A stretch of DNA of 37,319 nt from Eubacteriales bacterium (GCA_030537135.1 JAUNOP010000028.1:1-37319), one strand, 5' to 3'; counted from the stretch's first letter, positions 8,615 to 16,571 are shown. Translations and numbers: made by a program. The notes: generated from the letters alone by a model not told the origin.

Positions 8615-9454
8615 TCAGTCCTCCTTTCCTGCTGTCAGTCTCATCTGAATCATACCTACGATTGCCAGTGCGATTGCAAAGATTACTGCCTTTGCCTGAC
8701 CAACGCCTCTATATGCAGCAGTACTGCCATAGAAGGTATTATAGATATTCAGAGCGACCATTTCTGTTCCATGCGACGGCTCGCCGGCAGTCAAAGCAAG
8801 GTTCTGATCAAAGAGCTTAAAACCATTTGTCAGAGACATAAACGTACAGATTACAATCGTTGGTCTGACAGATGGAATAATAATGTGGAAGAGACGCTGC
8901 GCGCCTGTAGCGCCGTCTACCTGTGCTGCCTCCAGCATATCGCCGGAAATATTTTGAAGTCCTGCAATATAAAGAATCATCATATAGCCAATCTGCTGCC
9001 AGCTAAGAAGAATAACAAGACCCCAAAAGCCGTAAGCAGAGCTATAGGTCAGAGTACGGTTAAAATACGCAAGTATACCGTTGAACAAAAGCTGCCATAC
9101 ATAACCAAGCACAATACCGCCGATCAGGTTCGGCATAAAAAATACAGTTCTGAAAAGGTTTGTGCCTTTAATTTTCTGAGTCAGACACATGGCAACCGTA
9201 AAGGCCAGCACATTAATTAAAATGACCGTAACAACTGTAAATATCGCTGAAAATCCTACTGAGTGAAGGAACACCTTGTCTTTAAATACTTCAATATAAT
9301 TATGTATTCCTACAAATTTTGCATCATTGACTGTTGTAAATGAGCAGAAGCTTAAATACAGTGCCATCACAAATGGAACAATAAAGCCGATAATAAATGC
9401 TGCGGCCGTAGGTAAAACAAACACCGGAAAATATTTTTTTAACGCTTTTTCCAT
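8615..9454 (-). CDS. Carbohydrate ABC transporter permease, MalF type
   Basis: A 279-residue permease partner of the MalG-type protein. It has six predicted membrane helices: VFVLPTAAAFIIGFIVPFVM near the N-terminus, then others through to the C-terminal VIFAIALAIVGMIQM. The EAA loop is LEAAQVDGATGAQRLFHIII. It lacks the long periplasmic insertion of E. coli MalF, as is usual for Gram-positive homologues. The ATG has AAGG 4 nt upstream. It follows the binding-protein gene after a 169-nt gap that contains a strong stem-loop. Confidence 0.92.
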   Translation of the reverse strand: MEKALKKYFPVFVLPTAAAFIIGFIVPFVMALYLSFCSFTTVNDAKFVGIHNYIEVFKDKVFLHSVGFSAIFTVVTVILINVLAFTVAMCLTQKIKGTNLFRTVFFMPNLIGGIVLGYVWQLLFNGILAYFNRTLTYSSAYGFWGLVILLSWQQIGYMMILYIAGLQNISGDMLEAAQVDGATGAQRLFHIIIPSVRPTIVICTFMSLTNGFKLFDQNLALTAGEPSHGTEMVALNIYNTFYGSTAAYRGVGQAKAVIFAIALAIVGMIQMRLTAGKED

Positions 9455-9522
9455 AGGACCTTTTTTCCTTTCATTTATGGTGCTGATTCAACCAAAGAGA
9501 GAATCTTTTCCGTTTAGATTTA

Positions 9523-9555
9523 GAAAAGAATAGCCAGCTTATGGCTATTCTTTTC
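9523..9555 (-). other. Stem-loop between the binding-protein gene and the permease genes
   Basis: A perfect 14-bp stem (9523-9536 with 9542-9555, arm GAAAAGAATAGCCA) has a 5-nt loop. It lies inside the operon. The U tract on the minus strand is part of the stem and only TAAAT follows. Such hairpins commonly protect or over-express the upstream binding-protein message relative to the permeases. It would also work as a terminator on the plus strand. Confidence 0.55.
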
Positions 9556-9623
9556 TTTTATCATGCCATAATTATGATGTTGGGGTCAAAAGGTATTTTA
9601 CCCCCTCTGATACAGACTGGTTT

Positions 9624-10925
9624 TTATCTGTTTTCCCACTCAGTAGCAAAGTCTTCTGTAAATACCTTTTTAACAACAGACCAGTCTGCTGTTCCCTGAG
9701 AATATTCAATCAGAGCAGAACCAAGGGCAGATTTCCAGTTCTCGGTTGGAAGGCTTTGTGTACCAATCCAGGAAACGGCTGTCTTACCAGCTGCCTCATA
9801 CTCATTTGCACTTGTAAACAGCGGATTTGCAAGCTCATAATCCTCAAAGGTATCAAACGGTACGTTGAATGCCATCTTGTTAGCCAGTGTGTCCTTGCCC
9901 TCGTCAGAGGAAACTACCCACTCAAGGAAATCAAGAGTTGCCTGAATATCCTCTTCAGAGGAGTTCTTGTTCACGCACCAGTAGTTGCCTGTTCCTGTAC
10001 ACACGCCGATATTCTCTTCTCCTTCTACGCCTGTGTACAGCGGCAGGAAGGCAATATTGAGTGCAGCAATGTCTCCGTCCTCTGTCCATGCCCATGTACC
10101 ATTCTGATAGAATACTGCCATCTCATCACAGAACTCTGCCAGAGAATCGTCACCGGTCTTGCCGCTGAGCAGAGCAGAATCACAGGTAGAATCTGTGAAA
10201 TAAAGGTCAATCAGGTTCTTGTAGTTCTCAACATAGGTTCCATCAAGGGAAGTTGCACTTGTCACTCCCTTTTCTGTGAGTTCCCAGTAAATAGGCATAT
10301 TTGCAAGATGTGTTGTAAATCTCCAGTTGGAGGAACCATCAAGTCCTGCGGAAGAGAAAGCGCCCTCAACGCCGAGTTCGTCCTTTCTTGCCTGAATGTC
10401 ATCTGCAACCGCCTTGAGTACCTCAAAATTGTTGATGTCTGACGGACTGGAGATAACCGCGTCGTCCATCTCACAGTACTCTTCCAGAAGGTCTACATTG
10501 TAAATAATTCCATAGCTCTCTGTAGCAAACGGCACTGCCACCACCTCAACGCCCTCCATAGAAAGTGTATCAGCTGTGGAATGCTCTGCAATAAAGCTGC
10601 CTGACAAATCAGCACAATACTGTCCCCAGTTGTCCAGCCAGGACTCATTCTCTACCTGAAAAAGTGTAGGTGCTTCGGATTTCGCGATCTCAGATGTCAG
10701 CGTCTGCTCATATGTGCCGGAAGCTGCTGTAACGACTGTTACCTCAACGCCAGTCTGCTCTGTATAGGATGCAGCTAATTCCTGCCACTGCGCATCTACC
10801 TCTGGTTTGTAATTCAGATAGTAAACACTCCCCTTTTCATCTGCTGAGACTAAATTATAGCTTCCGAGTACACCTGTTGCCAGAGCTGCCATGGCTGTTA
10901 CTGCTACAATCTTTTTTGTTTTCAT
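9624..10925 (-). CDS. Extracellular sugar-binding protein of the ABC importer, no lipobox
   Basis: A 433-residue MalE-type solute-binding protein. A signal peptide is clear: MKTKK, a hydrophobic stretch, then NLVSA before DEKG, a likely signal peptidase I site. The lipobox cysteine expected for a Gram-positive binding protein is absent; the matching position reads TGVLGSYN. No LPxTG motif or C-terminal membrane segment is seen. The body looks like an SBP_bac family protein (VYYLNYKPEVDAQWQEL, WVVSSDEGKD). AGGAGG stands 7 nt before the ATG. It is the first gene of the operon, with promoter, operators and a cre-like site upstream. The ligand is probably a maltodextrin, judged from malQ. Confidence 0.9.
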   Translation of the reverse strand: MKTKKIVAVTAMAALATGVLGSYNLVSADEKGSVYYLNYKPEVDAQWQELAASYTEQTGVEVTVVTAASGTYEQTLTSEIAKSEAPTLFQVENESWLDNWGQYCADLSGSFIAEHSTADTLSMEGVEVVAVPFATESYGIIYNVDLLEEYCEMDDAVISSPSDINNFEVLKAVADDIQARKDELGVEGAFSSAGLDGSSNWRFTTHLANMPIYWELTEKGVTSATSLDGTYVENYKNLIDLYFTDSTCDSALLSGKTGDDSLAEFCDEMAVFYQNGTWAWTEDGDIAALNIAFLPLYTGVEGEENIGVCTGTGNYWCVNKNSSEEDIQATLDFLEWVVSSDEGKDTLANKMAFNVPFDTFEDYELANPLFTSANEYEAAGKTAVSWIGTQSLPTENWKSALGSALIEYSQGTADWSVVKKVFTEDFATEWENR

Positions 10926-10979
10926 TTCGTTTCCTCCTTTTTATTTTCAATCTGCTCATCAGATTGTTTTGTTGTTAAC

Positions 10980-11003
10980 GTTATCGGTAATGTTATCGGT
11001 AAC
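10980..11003 (-). promoter_or_regulatory. Tandem LacI-type operators
   Basis: Two head-to-tail 12-bp units lie side by side: GTTATCGGTAAT (10980-10991) and GTTATCGGTAAC (10992-11003). Each is a near-palindrome around a central CG, as LacI-family sites are. A half-site GTTAAC precedes them. They lie just downstream of the predicted transcription start, a good position for repression. The LacI protein encoded at 5001-6038 is the obvious candidate to bind. Confidence 0.6.
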
Positions 11004-11010
11004 GTTTTCA
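10997..11010 (-). promoter_or_regulatory. cre-like site for CcpA
   Basis: On the minus strand TGAAAACGTTACCG fits the catabolite-responsive-element pattern (TGWAARCGYTWNCW) except at its last base. It overlaps the second operator and sits next to the predicted start site, which would allow glucose repression. Confidence 0.4.
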
Positions 11011-11017
11011 TATTCGT

Positions 11018-11046
11018 ATCTTATCATACTTCTAATGATTTGACAA
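11018..11046 (-). promoter_or_regulatory. Promoter of the sugar transporter operon
   Basis: On the minus strand a -35 TTGTCA (11041-11046) and a -10 TAAGAT (11018-11023) are 17 bp apart. The predicted start is near 11011, directly ahead of the operators. Together with the repeat and the radA terminator this accounts for most of the 10926-11267 gap. Confidence 0.65.
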
Positions 11047-11153
11047 CCACAATTTATACAGATTTCATAAAATTGGTAAATATAGACTATTTTTCTGTTT
11101 CATTTTTAGGCGAATTTACTTATCAAGAACTGAACCGATTAGAATGAGAAAAC

Positions 11154-11203
11154 ATCAAGTGGAAATTCACAATCCGCTTCGCTGCTTGCTTGATACGTTA
11201 AAA
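11154..11203. repeat. Intergenic repeat, family B, copy 1
   Basis: An imperfect palindrome bounded by ATCAAG and CTTGAT. Its core AATCCGCTTCGCTGCTTGCT recurs exactly at 31490-31509. Its end, CTTGATACGTTAAAA (11189-11203), recurs exactly in family A copies at 18109-18123 and 34363-34377. Confidence 0.65.
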
Positions 11204-11248
11204 TCCATCCGCGCGGCATGGCAGGCAGCTTTTGCTGTGCGGATGGAT
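11203..11248 (-). terminator. Terminator of radA
   Basis: A perfect 10-bp outer stem, ATCCATCCGC (11203-11212) with GCGGATGGAT (11239-11248). On the minus strand it is followed by TTTTAACG. The short U run is the end of the family B repeat, so the repeat may supply part of the terminator. Confidence 0.5.
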
Positions 11249-11267
11249 AAAAATATAGACTGTATAA

Positions 11268-12650
11268 TCACTTTTTTATTTCGCTTATTGCCTTTATGGC
11301 TTCCCGGACACTTCCCACATAAATCAGACGGATTCCTGAAAGCTCCTTGACCGCCTGTCTGCACACTTCTGGAAGAATCACTGTATCAAATCCAAGCTTT
11401 CTGGCTTCCAGCACTCTCTGGCCGGGCATACTGACTGCCCGAACCTCACCGCTGAGGCCAATTTCTCCGAACGCCATCACTGTATCCGGAATCACAATAT
11501 CACGATAGCTGGACACAACAGCAAGAGCTATGCCTAAGTCTATGGCAGGCTCTGTCATCCGAAGTCCTCCTGCAATGTTCACATATGCGTCTGACTGTGC
11601 CAGATGAACGCCAGCTTTTTTTTCAAGAACAGCCATAAGAAGGTTGACTCTGTTAAAATCAGTTCCCACAGAGGTTCTCCTGGGAATTCCAAAGCTGCTC
11701 TGGCATACCAGAGCCTGAAGCTCTACCAAAATCGGCCGGGTTCCTTCCATGGAGCATGTAACAACCGATCCTGAAGCATTCTCAGGTCTTCCGTTCAGCA
11801 TGAATTCTGATGGATTTTTCACCTCCTGAAGTCCGCTCTCCTGCATTTCAAAAACACCTATTTCATTTGTGGAACCAAAGCGATTCTTGACTGCCCGGAG
11901 GATTCGATAAGAGGCATGTCTGTCTCCTTCAAAATATAATACTGTGTCTACCATGTGTTCCAGAACCCTGGGACCTGCCACGTTTCCTTCTTTTGTGACA
12001 TGCCCCACAATGAAAATCGTGACTCCAAGTCCCTTTGCCAGCTGCATCAGCACATTTGTGGATTCGCGCACCTGGGATACGCTTCCTGGGGCAGAAGAAA
12101 TTTCTTCATGAAACATAGTCTGTATGGAATCAATAACAACCACAGAAGGTTTCCTTCTTTCAATGATTTCACGGATATTTTCCAGATTTGTCTCACACAA
12201 AAGGGAAAGAGTGTCCTCAAAGCTCCCGATTCTGAGAGCGCGCAACTTAATCTGGCGCAGAGATTCCTCACCGGAAATATACAGAACCTCCACCCCGTCC
12301 CCGGCCAGGTTGCGGCAGACCTGAAGAAGTAGCGTGGATTTTCCAATTCCCGGATCTCCTCCCACCAGCACCAGAGAACCCTGCACAATTCCTCCTCCCA
12401 GCACCCTGTCAAGCTCCTCCATTCTGCTGGTCTTTCTGGTATCCTCTTTCAAATCAATTTCCCGTATCGTAACAGGAACAGCCATGTCCTTCTGTCTCTG
12501 AGGCTTTCCTGCTCTTGCCGCTGTTTTTTGTGGAAGCGGCTCCTCCACAAAGGTATTCCATTCCCTGCAGCCTGGACACTGTCCCATCCATTTGCTTGAT
12601 TCATAGCCGCAGTTCTGGCAGAAAAAAATGTTTTTTGACGCTTTTGCCAT
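11268..12650 (-). CDS. radA: DNA repair protein RadA
   Basis: A RecA-like ATPase that acts in homologous recombination and branch migration. The 460-residue length is typical. An N-terminal zinc finger (CQNCGYESSKWMGQCPGC) is followed by Walker A GGDPGIGKST (about residue 100), the RadA signature KNRFG (about 253) and the Lon-protease-like C-terminal domain (GLRMTEPAIDLGIALAV). The ATG at 12650 is chosen because AAAGGAG lies 8 nt before it and the zinc finger starts at its usual distance; the frame stays open 21 codons further upstream. radA near clpC is a common Firmicutes arrangement. Confidence 0.96.
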   Translation of the reverse strand: MAKASKNIFFCQNCGYESSKWMGQCPGCREWNTFVEEPLPQKTAARAGKPQRQKDMAVPVTIREIDLKEDTRKTSRMEELDRVLGGGIVQGSLVLVGGDPGIGKSTLLLQVCRNLAGDGVEVLYISGEESLRQIKLRALRIGSFEDTLSLLCETNLENIREIIERRKPSVVVIDSIQTMFHEEISSAPGSVSQVRESTNVLMQLAKGLGVTIFIVGHVTKEGNVAGPRVLEHMVDTVLYFEGDRHASYRILRAVKNRFGSTNEIGVFEMQESGLQEVKNPSEFMLNGRPENASGSVVTCSMEGTRPILVELQALVCQSSFGIPRRTSVGTDFNRVNLLMAVLEKKAGVHLAQSDAYVNIAGGLRMTEPAIDLGIALAVVSSYRDIVIPDTVMAFGEIGLSGEVRAVSMPGQRVLEARKLGFDTVILPEVCRQAVKELSGIRLIYVGSVREAIKAISEIKK

Positions 12651-12709
12651 CTTTCTTTCTCCTTTCATGGCACTCGCCTGCCTGTTGCTTTTGTACAAAA
12701 AGAAACAGG

Positions 12710-12738
12710 GCATCTTCAGAGATAGCCTCTGAAGATGC
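12710..12738 (-). terminator. Terminator of the small beta-rich protein gene
   Basis: A perfect 12-bp stem, GCATCTTCAGAG (12710-12721) with its complement (12727-12738), has a 5-nt loop. On the minus strand it is followed by CCTGTTTCTTTTTG. It separates this gene from radA. Confidence 0.75.
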
Positions 12739-12811
12739 TCTGTGTTCTCCTTGTTCCACTCAAATCAAAGCCCCCGCAGCCTTCGCCAAATTTCCGCACA
12801 GGTGCGGCTAA

Positions 12812-13225
12812 CTAATTCACCTTTTCGATGCGCACCTGCACAGCAGTCTCTCCCAGCTCTGCGCTAAAGGAAAGCTTGCCTCCCAGATTGGTCTTCATCC
12901 TGCCTGCTGTCGCTCCGTTCAGGAAGATCTCATACTCAGTATCGCCCTCCATCTCTACAGTAATCTGTGCGTCTTCAGGTCCTTCCACTGAAAAGCTCAT
13001 CTGGTCTCCATCCTGAAGCATATTGAAAACAGCGGTTCCTGGAACAGATTCATAGACAAAGGTTCCATTTTTCTCAAGCTTGGTAATCTCAGAAAAGGTC
13101 TTCACCTTGTACATATCTCCCTGATGCTCATAGTCAGAAAGCTTGGATTTCTTTCCCAGCTCATAATCACCAAAGCTGATGGTTCCGTCAACTTCTGTTC
13201 TCAAAAGTTCTTTCACTGCTGACAT
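12812..13225 (-). CDS. Small conserved beta-rich protein of unknown function
   Basis: A 137-residue soluble protein that begins MSAVKELLRTEVDGTISFGD. Alternating hydrophobic and polar residues suggest an all-beta fold. Two similar-looking halves can be guessed: an N-terminal part ending near YESVPGTAVFNML and a C-terminal part with EGDTEYEIFLNG and GKLSFSAELGE. No signal peptide or catalytic motif is visible. I believe related proteins occur widely in Lachnospiraceae, but I cannot name a function. It has its own promoter, a strong GGAGG site, a 5' hairpin and a strong terminator, all signs of a well-expressed single gene. Confidence 0.8.
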   Translation of the reverse strand: MSAVKELLRTEVDGTISFGDYELGKKSKLSDYEHQGDMYKVKTFSEITKLEKNGTFVYESVPGTAVFNMLQDGDQMSFSVEGPEDAQITVEMEGDTEYEIFLNGATAGRMKTNLGGKLSFSAELGETAVQVRIEKVN

Positions 13226-13260
13226 TTTTCTTATCCTCCGTTATAAATTATGCGCTTTTG

Positions 13261-13303
13261 CTGCATGAATGCAGATTCATGCAGGACACTTTTGCTTATT
13301 ATA
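13261..13303 (-). promoter_or_regulatory. Promoter -10 and 5' leader hairpin of the small protein gene
   Basis: On the minus strand a consensus TATAAT (13298-13303) is followed a few bases later by a perfect 10-bp hairpin, CTGCATGAAT (13261-13270) with ATTCATGCAG (13275-13284), loop of 4. The -35 is poor. A hairpin at the very 5' end of a message usually slows decay. Confidence 0.5.
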
Positions 13304-13366
13304 TAATAATTTGTCTTCAATTACCAGTATCTTTTACAAATTCATATTTTCCTCTTCATGGCAGAG

Positions 13367-13426
13367 TTACTGTTCACTGCTTTCACAGCAACACGCTTCG
13401 CGATGCACAGAAATGCCGCTTGCAAA
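13367..13426. repeat. Intergenic repeat, family C, copy 2
   Basis: TTACTGTTCAC, TTCACAGCAAC and CTTCGCG match copy 1 at 4888 in the same order with only small length changes. The element lies between clpC and the small beta-rich protein gene. Confidence 0.5.
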
Positions 13427-13464
13427 AACTAACCTATCCTCTGACAGAAATAAAGTTTTATTTC

Positions 13465-15921
13465 TTAGTTCTCCTCTGTTGTAAAAATAATCTGCTTTTT
13501 GGAGAACCTGACCTGCACCTGATCGCCGGACTTGATTCTTCCCTCCAGAATTTCGTTTGCCATGGCATCTTCAATTTTGGTCTGAATCGTGCGGCGGAGA
13601 GGTCTGGCTCCATATTTGCTGTCATAGCCCGTCTCTGCAATATAGTTTCTCACAGGGCCCGTGATTTTCAGAGTAATATTCATCTGCTCAAGGCAGCGCT
13701 TTTCCAGATTTTTGAGAAGAAGATCCACAATGCTCCGAATATCTTCCTTGTTCAGAATTCTGAAAACCATAATCTCATCGATTCGGTTCAAAAATTCCGG
13801 ACGGAACATGCGGCGGATTTCCTCCATAACACTGCTCTTCATCCTCTCGTAGTCCTTTTTTTCGTCCTCAGAAGCTGAAAAACCCAGACGCTTTGGCTCT
13901 ATAATGGACTGAGCGCCAGCATTGGAGGTCATAATAATAATCGTCTGTTTAAAATCCACCTTTCTGCCATGAGCGTCTGTGATATGTCCATCATCCAGAA
14001 CCTGAAGCAGAATATTGAATACGTCTGGATGCGCCTTTTCGATTTCGTCAAAGAGCAGGACACTGTACGGATTTCTTCTGACCTTTTCGCTGAGCTGTCC
14101 TCCCTCATCATAGCCCACATATCCCGGAGGAGAGCCAATCAGCTTGGAGACACTGTGCTTTTCCATGTACTCGGACATATCGACTCGAATCATGGCCTGC
14201 TCTGTGCCAAACACTGCCTCTGCGAGAGCCTTGGAAAGCTCTGTTTTACCCACGCCTGTAGGCCCCAGGAATAAAAAGGAGCCAATCGGTCTGTTGGGAT
14301 CCTTAAGTCCTACTCTTCCTCTCTTCACAGCCTGGGCAACAGCCCTGACGGCCTCCTCCTGGCCGATAACACGCTTCTGAAGAACCTTCTCCAGTCTTGC
14401 AAGCCTTCTGGATTCAGCTTCTGCAAGCCTCTTTACCGGAATCTTTGTCCACTGAGATACAATCTCTGCCACTGTGTCCTCATCCACAACTCTTTTCTTT
14501 CTTTTGGCGCTCTTATGCGCCTTATCCTTCTTTTTCTCTATCTCAGCCTCCAGGCTCTCCTGTTCTCGCTGAAGCTGCTTTGCCATTTCAAGATCTGCCC
14601 CCTTCAAGGCGCTCTCCTTCTGCACAAGGATTTCCTGCACCTGCTGCTCCAGCTCCAGAACATCCTCAGGACTTTCATATCCCAGAAGCTGAACCTTTGA
14701 CGCGGCCTCGTCAATCACATCCAGAGCCTTATCAGGCAGAAAACGGTCGCTGATGTAGCGCCTGGACATCGCTGCCGCAGCCTTGAGCGCTCCGTCTGTA
14801 ATGCTCACTCCATGATGGCGCTCATAGTGTGAGCGAAGTCCCTGAAGAATCTCTACAGTCTCCTCCTCTGTGGGTTCCTCCACAGTTATCGGCTGAAATC
14901 TTCTCTCAAGGGCAGCATCCTTTTCAATATATTTTCTGTATTCCTCCAGAGTGGTTGCTCCAATCAGCTGAATCTCTCCTCTTGACAGAGAGGGCTTTAA
15001 AATATTGGAGGCATCCAGGGCTCCCTCTGCGCCGCCTGCACCGATGATGGTGTGCAGCTCGTCCACAAACAGAAGAATCCCTCTGTGTTCTCTCACTTCA
15101 TTCACCAGGTTTTTGATGCGCTCCTCAAACTCTCCTCTGTACTTGCTTCCTGCAACCATACTCGACAGATCAAGAACAGCAATCGTCTTGTTTTTTACTG
15201 TATCAGGAACCATTCCCATTGCAATTCTCTGTGCCAGTCCCTCCACAATAGCAGTCTTGCCAACGCCAGGTTCCCCCACAAGGCAGGGATTGTTCTTTGT
15301 TCTTCTGCTCAAAATCTGGATAAGCCTGGAAATTTCCTTTTCCCTGCCTATCACAGGGTCCAGCTCCCCCTTTGCCGCCATCTCTGTAAGATTTCGGCTG
15401 TACTGATCCAGGGTCGGCGTATTCACTGCTGCGCTGGCTTTGAGCGCTCTTCCGCTTGCCAGATCCTCCGGACTAAAGCGTGCGCTTTCTCCCATGGCCT
15501 GCACAAGCGCAGAAAACATCTTGGAAATCTGCACTCCCATTGTGTACAAAAGTCTAGTAGCCACACAATCTGTCTCCTTCAGGATGGCAAGAAGCAGATG
15601 CTCTGTTCCTGCCCCCTGTGCCTGAAAGCTCTCTGCCTCCCTGCAGGCTGCCTCCAGAATCCGCTGCGCTCTGGGGGTATACTGCGGCGCTTCATCCAAA
15701 AGCACCTTAGCGTCCGGCGTCACCAGCTTATCTGTCAATTCCAGAAGCTTCTTCTCATCCACCCCAAACTCTGCCAAAATTCTTCCTGCTGTTCCTTCCT
15801 TCTCCTTCAGAAGTCCCATCAAAATATGTTCTGTCCCTATATAATTATTTCTACAATACTGCGCGGCCTTCTTCGCCAGCATCAGAGCATTCTGTGCCTG
15901 TCTGGTAAATATATCCTGCAT
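13465..15921 (-). CDS. clpC: ATP-dependent Clp protease ATPase ClpC
   Basis: Hsp100 unfoldase that feeds damaged or tagged proteins to the ClpP protease. The 818 residues hold a double Clp-N domain (NNYIGTEHILMGLL and GTEHLLLAIL), a first AAA+ module (GEPGVGKT at about residue 220; VDELHTIIGAGGAEG), a middle coiled-coil domain, and a second AAA+ module (GPTGVGKT at about 552; FDEIEKAHPDVFN). The ATG at 15921 is preferred because GAGGAGG lies 5 nt upstream and MQDIFTRQA is a normal ClpC start; the frame stays open 18 codons upstream. It begins 10 nt after the GntR-type regulator gene and shares its transcript. No ctsR, mcsA or mcsB genes are next to it. Confidence 0.97.
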   Translation of the reverse strand: MQDIFTRQAQNALMLAKKAAQYCRNNYIGTEHILMGLLKEKEGTAGRILAEFGVDEKKLLELTDKLVTPDAKVLLDEAPQYTPRAQRILEAACREAESFQAQGAGTEHLLLAILKETDCVATRLLYTMGVQISKMFSALVQAMGESARFSPEDLASGRALKASAAVNTPTLDQYSRNLTEMAAKGELDPVIGREKEISRLIQILSRRTKNNPCLVGEPGVGKTAIVEGLAQRIAMGMVPDTVKNKTIAVLDLSSMVAGSKYRGEFEERIKNLVNEVREHRGILLFVDELHTIIGAGGAEGALDASNILKPSLSRGEIQLIGATTLEEYRKYIEKDAALERRFQPITVEEPTEEETVEILQGLRSHYERHHGVSITDGALKAAAAMSRRYISDRFLPDKALDVIDEAASKVQLLGYESPEDVLELEQQVQEILVQKESALKGADLEMAKQLQREQESLEAEIEKKKDKAHKSAKRKKRVVDEDTVAEIVSQWTKIPVKRLAEAESRRLARLEKVLQKRVIGQEEAVRAVAQAVKRGRVGLKDPNRPIGSFLFLGPTGVGKTELSKALAEAVFGTEQAMIRVDMSEYMEKHSVSKLIGSPPGYVGYDEGGQLSEKVRRNPYSVLLFDEIEKAHPDVFNILLQVLDDGHITDAHGRKVDFKQTIIIMTSNAGAQSIIEPKRLGFSASEDEKKDYERMKSSVMEEIRRMFRPEFLNRIDEIMVFRILNKEDIRSIVDLLLKNLEKRCLEQMNITLKITGPVRNYIAETGYDSKYGARPLRRTIQTKIEDAMANEILEGRIKSGDQVQVRFSKKQIIFTTEEN

Positions 15922-15931
15922 CCTGTCCTCC

Positions 15932-16306
15932 TCATTTTTTTTCATAGTCGTCAAAAACAGCGTCCACCAGCTCATGAACTTCTTCTCTGGAGATGTTCCT
16001 GCATAACCCTCTGGCCAGAATCACAGCCAGGTTTTCCCTCATTTCCTCAAGAGCGCGACGCTTGTCTGCATCTATAGAAATAATCGCCCCCCTTCTCCGG
16101 TCTATTGTCACAAATCCATCCTGCCGAAGAACTGTATAAGCCTTATTCACTGTATGCATATTGATTCCAATAAGATCTGCCATCTGACGCACAGAAGGAA
16201 GCGAGTCCCCTTCCTGAAGACGAGCCATGGCAATCTCCAGAATAATCTGATTGGAAAGCTGCATATAAATAGCCTCATCACTGTTAAAGTCAATGTCAAG
16301 ATACAC
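15932..16306 (-). CDS. GntR-family regulator, YtrA type
   Basis: A 124-residue regulator with an N-terminal winged helix (IYMQLSNQIILEIAMARLQ, then LPSVRQMADLIGINMHTVNK) and only a short helical C-terminal tail, which marks the YtrA subgroup. The GTG start has GGAGG 7 nt upstream. It is the first gene of an operon with clpC, the place ctsR occupies in Bacillus, so it may control clpC expression; that is an inference. A perfect palindrome just upstream could be its own operator. Confidence 0.9.
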   Translation of the reverse strand: MYLDIDFNSDEAIYMQLSNQIILEIAMARLQEGDSLPSVRQMADLIGINMHTVNKAYTVLRQDGFVTIDRRRGAIISIDADKRRALEEMRENLAVILARGLCRNISREEVHELVDAVFDDYEKK

Positions 16307-16327
16307 CCAATCGCCTCCAAATCTTTT

Positions 16328-16339
16328 GTATGATCATAC
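16328..16339 (-). promoter_or_regulatory. Candidate GntR operator
   Basis: GTATGATCATAC is a perfect 12-bp palindrome 22 nt before the GTG start of the regulator gene. Its spacing fits autoregulation by a dimeric winged-helix protein. Confidence 0.4.
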
Positions 16340-16359
16340 TGCTGTGTGCAGCATCCTTT

Positions 16360-16470
16360 TTGTTACTTTTCACAGAAGCGGCATTCTGCACGTTTCGCAC
16401 TGCCTGTCTCTGGATTTTTGCGTCAGAGACAGGAAAGCGTCCCCCAAAGCAGCCTCCATGAATAATAACT
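16360..16470. repeat. Intergenic repeat, family C, copy 3
   Basis: It begins near GTTACTTTTCACAG and its second half follows copy 1 (GGATTTT, GTCAGA, AAGCG, CAAAGCAGC, GAATA). Inside is a perfect 10-bp stem, CCTGTCTCTG (16403-16412) with CAGAGACAGG (16424-16433). It falls within the predicted leader of the gntR-clpC transcript. Confidence 0.5.
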
Positions 16471-16499
16471 GCTTTTTCTGTTTTGCAGCTGTTATATAT

Positions 16500-16528
16500 A
16501 TATTAGCACATCTGCTCTTGTTTTCCAA
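16500..16528 (-). promoter_or_regulatory. Promoter of the gntR-clpC operon
   Basis: On the minus strand a -35 TTGGAA (16523-16528) and a -10 TAATAT (16500-16505) are 17 bp apart. The predicted leader of about 185 nt carries the family C repeat and the palindrome. This explains the 16307-16636 gap together with the mntP terminator. Confidence 0.5.
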
Positions 16529-16543
16529 GTAAAAAAAGAAAAA

Positions 16544-16571
16544 GGAAAACGATTCCAGCCAACCGTTTTCC
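16544..16571 (-). terminator. Terminator of the sseB-like/mntP transcript
   Basis: An 8-bp stem, GGAAAACG (16544-16551) with CGTTTTCC (16564-16571), has a 12-nt loop. On the minus strand it is followed by TTTTTCTTTTTTT, a classic intrinsic terminator. Confidence 0.8.

Noticed and set aside
15052-16077. Plus-strand open frame of 341 codons over clpC and gntR
   Set aside because: Antisense to conserved ClpC motifs; its Cys- and His-rich, low-complexity product is typical of a shadow frame.
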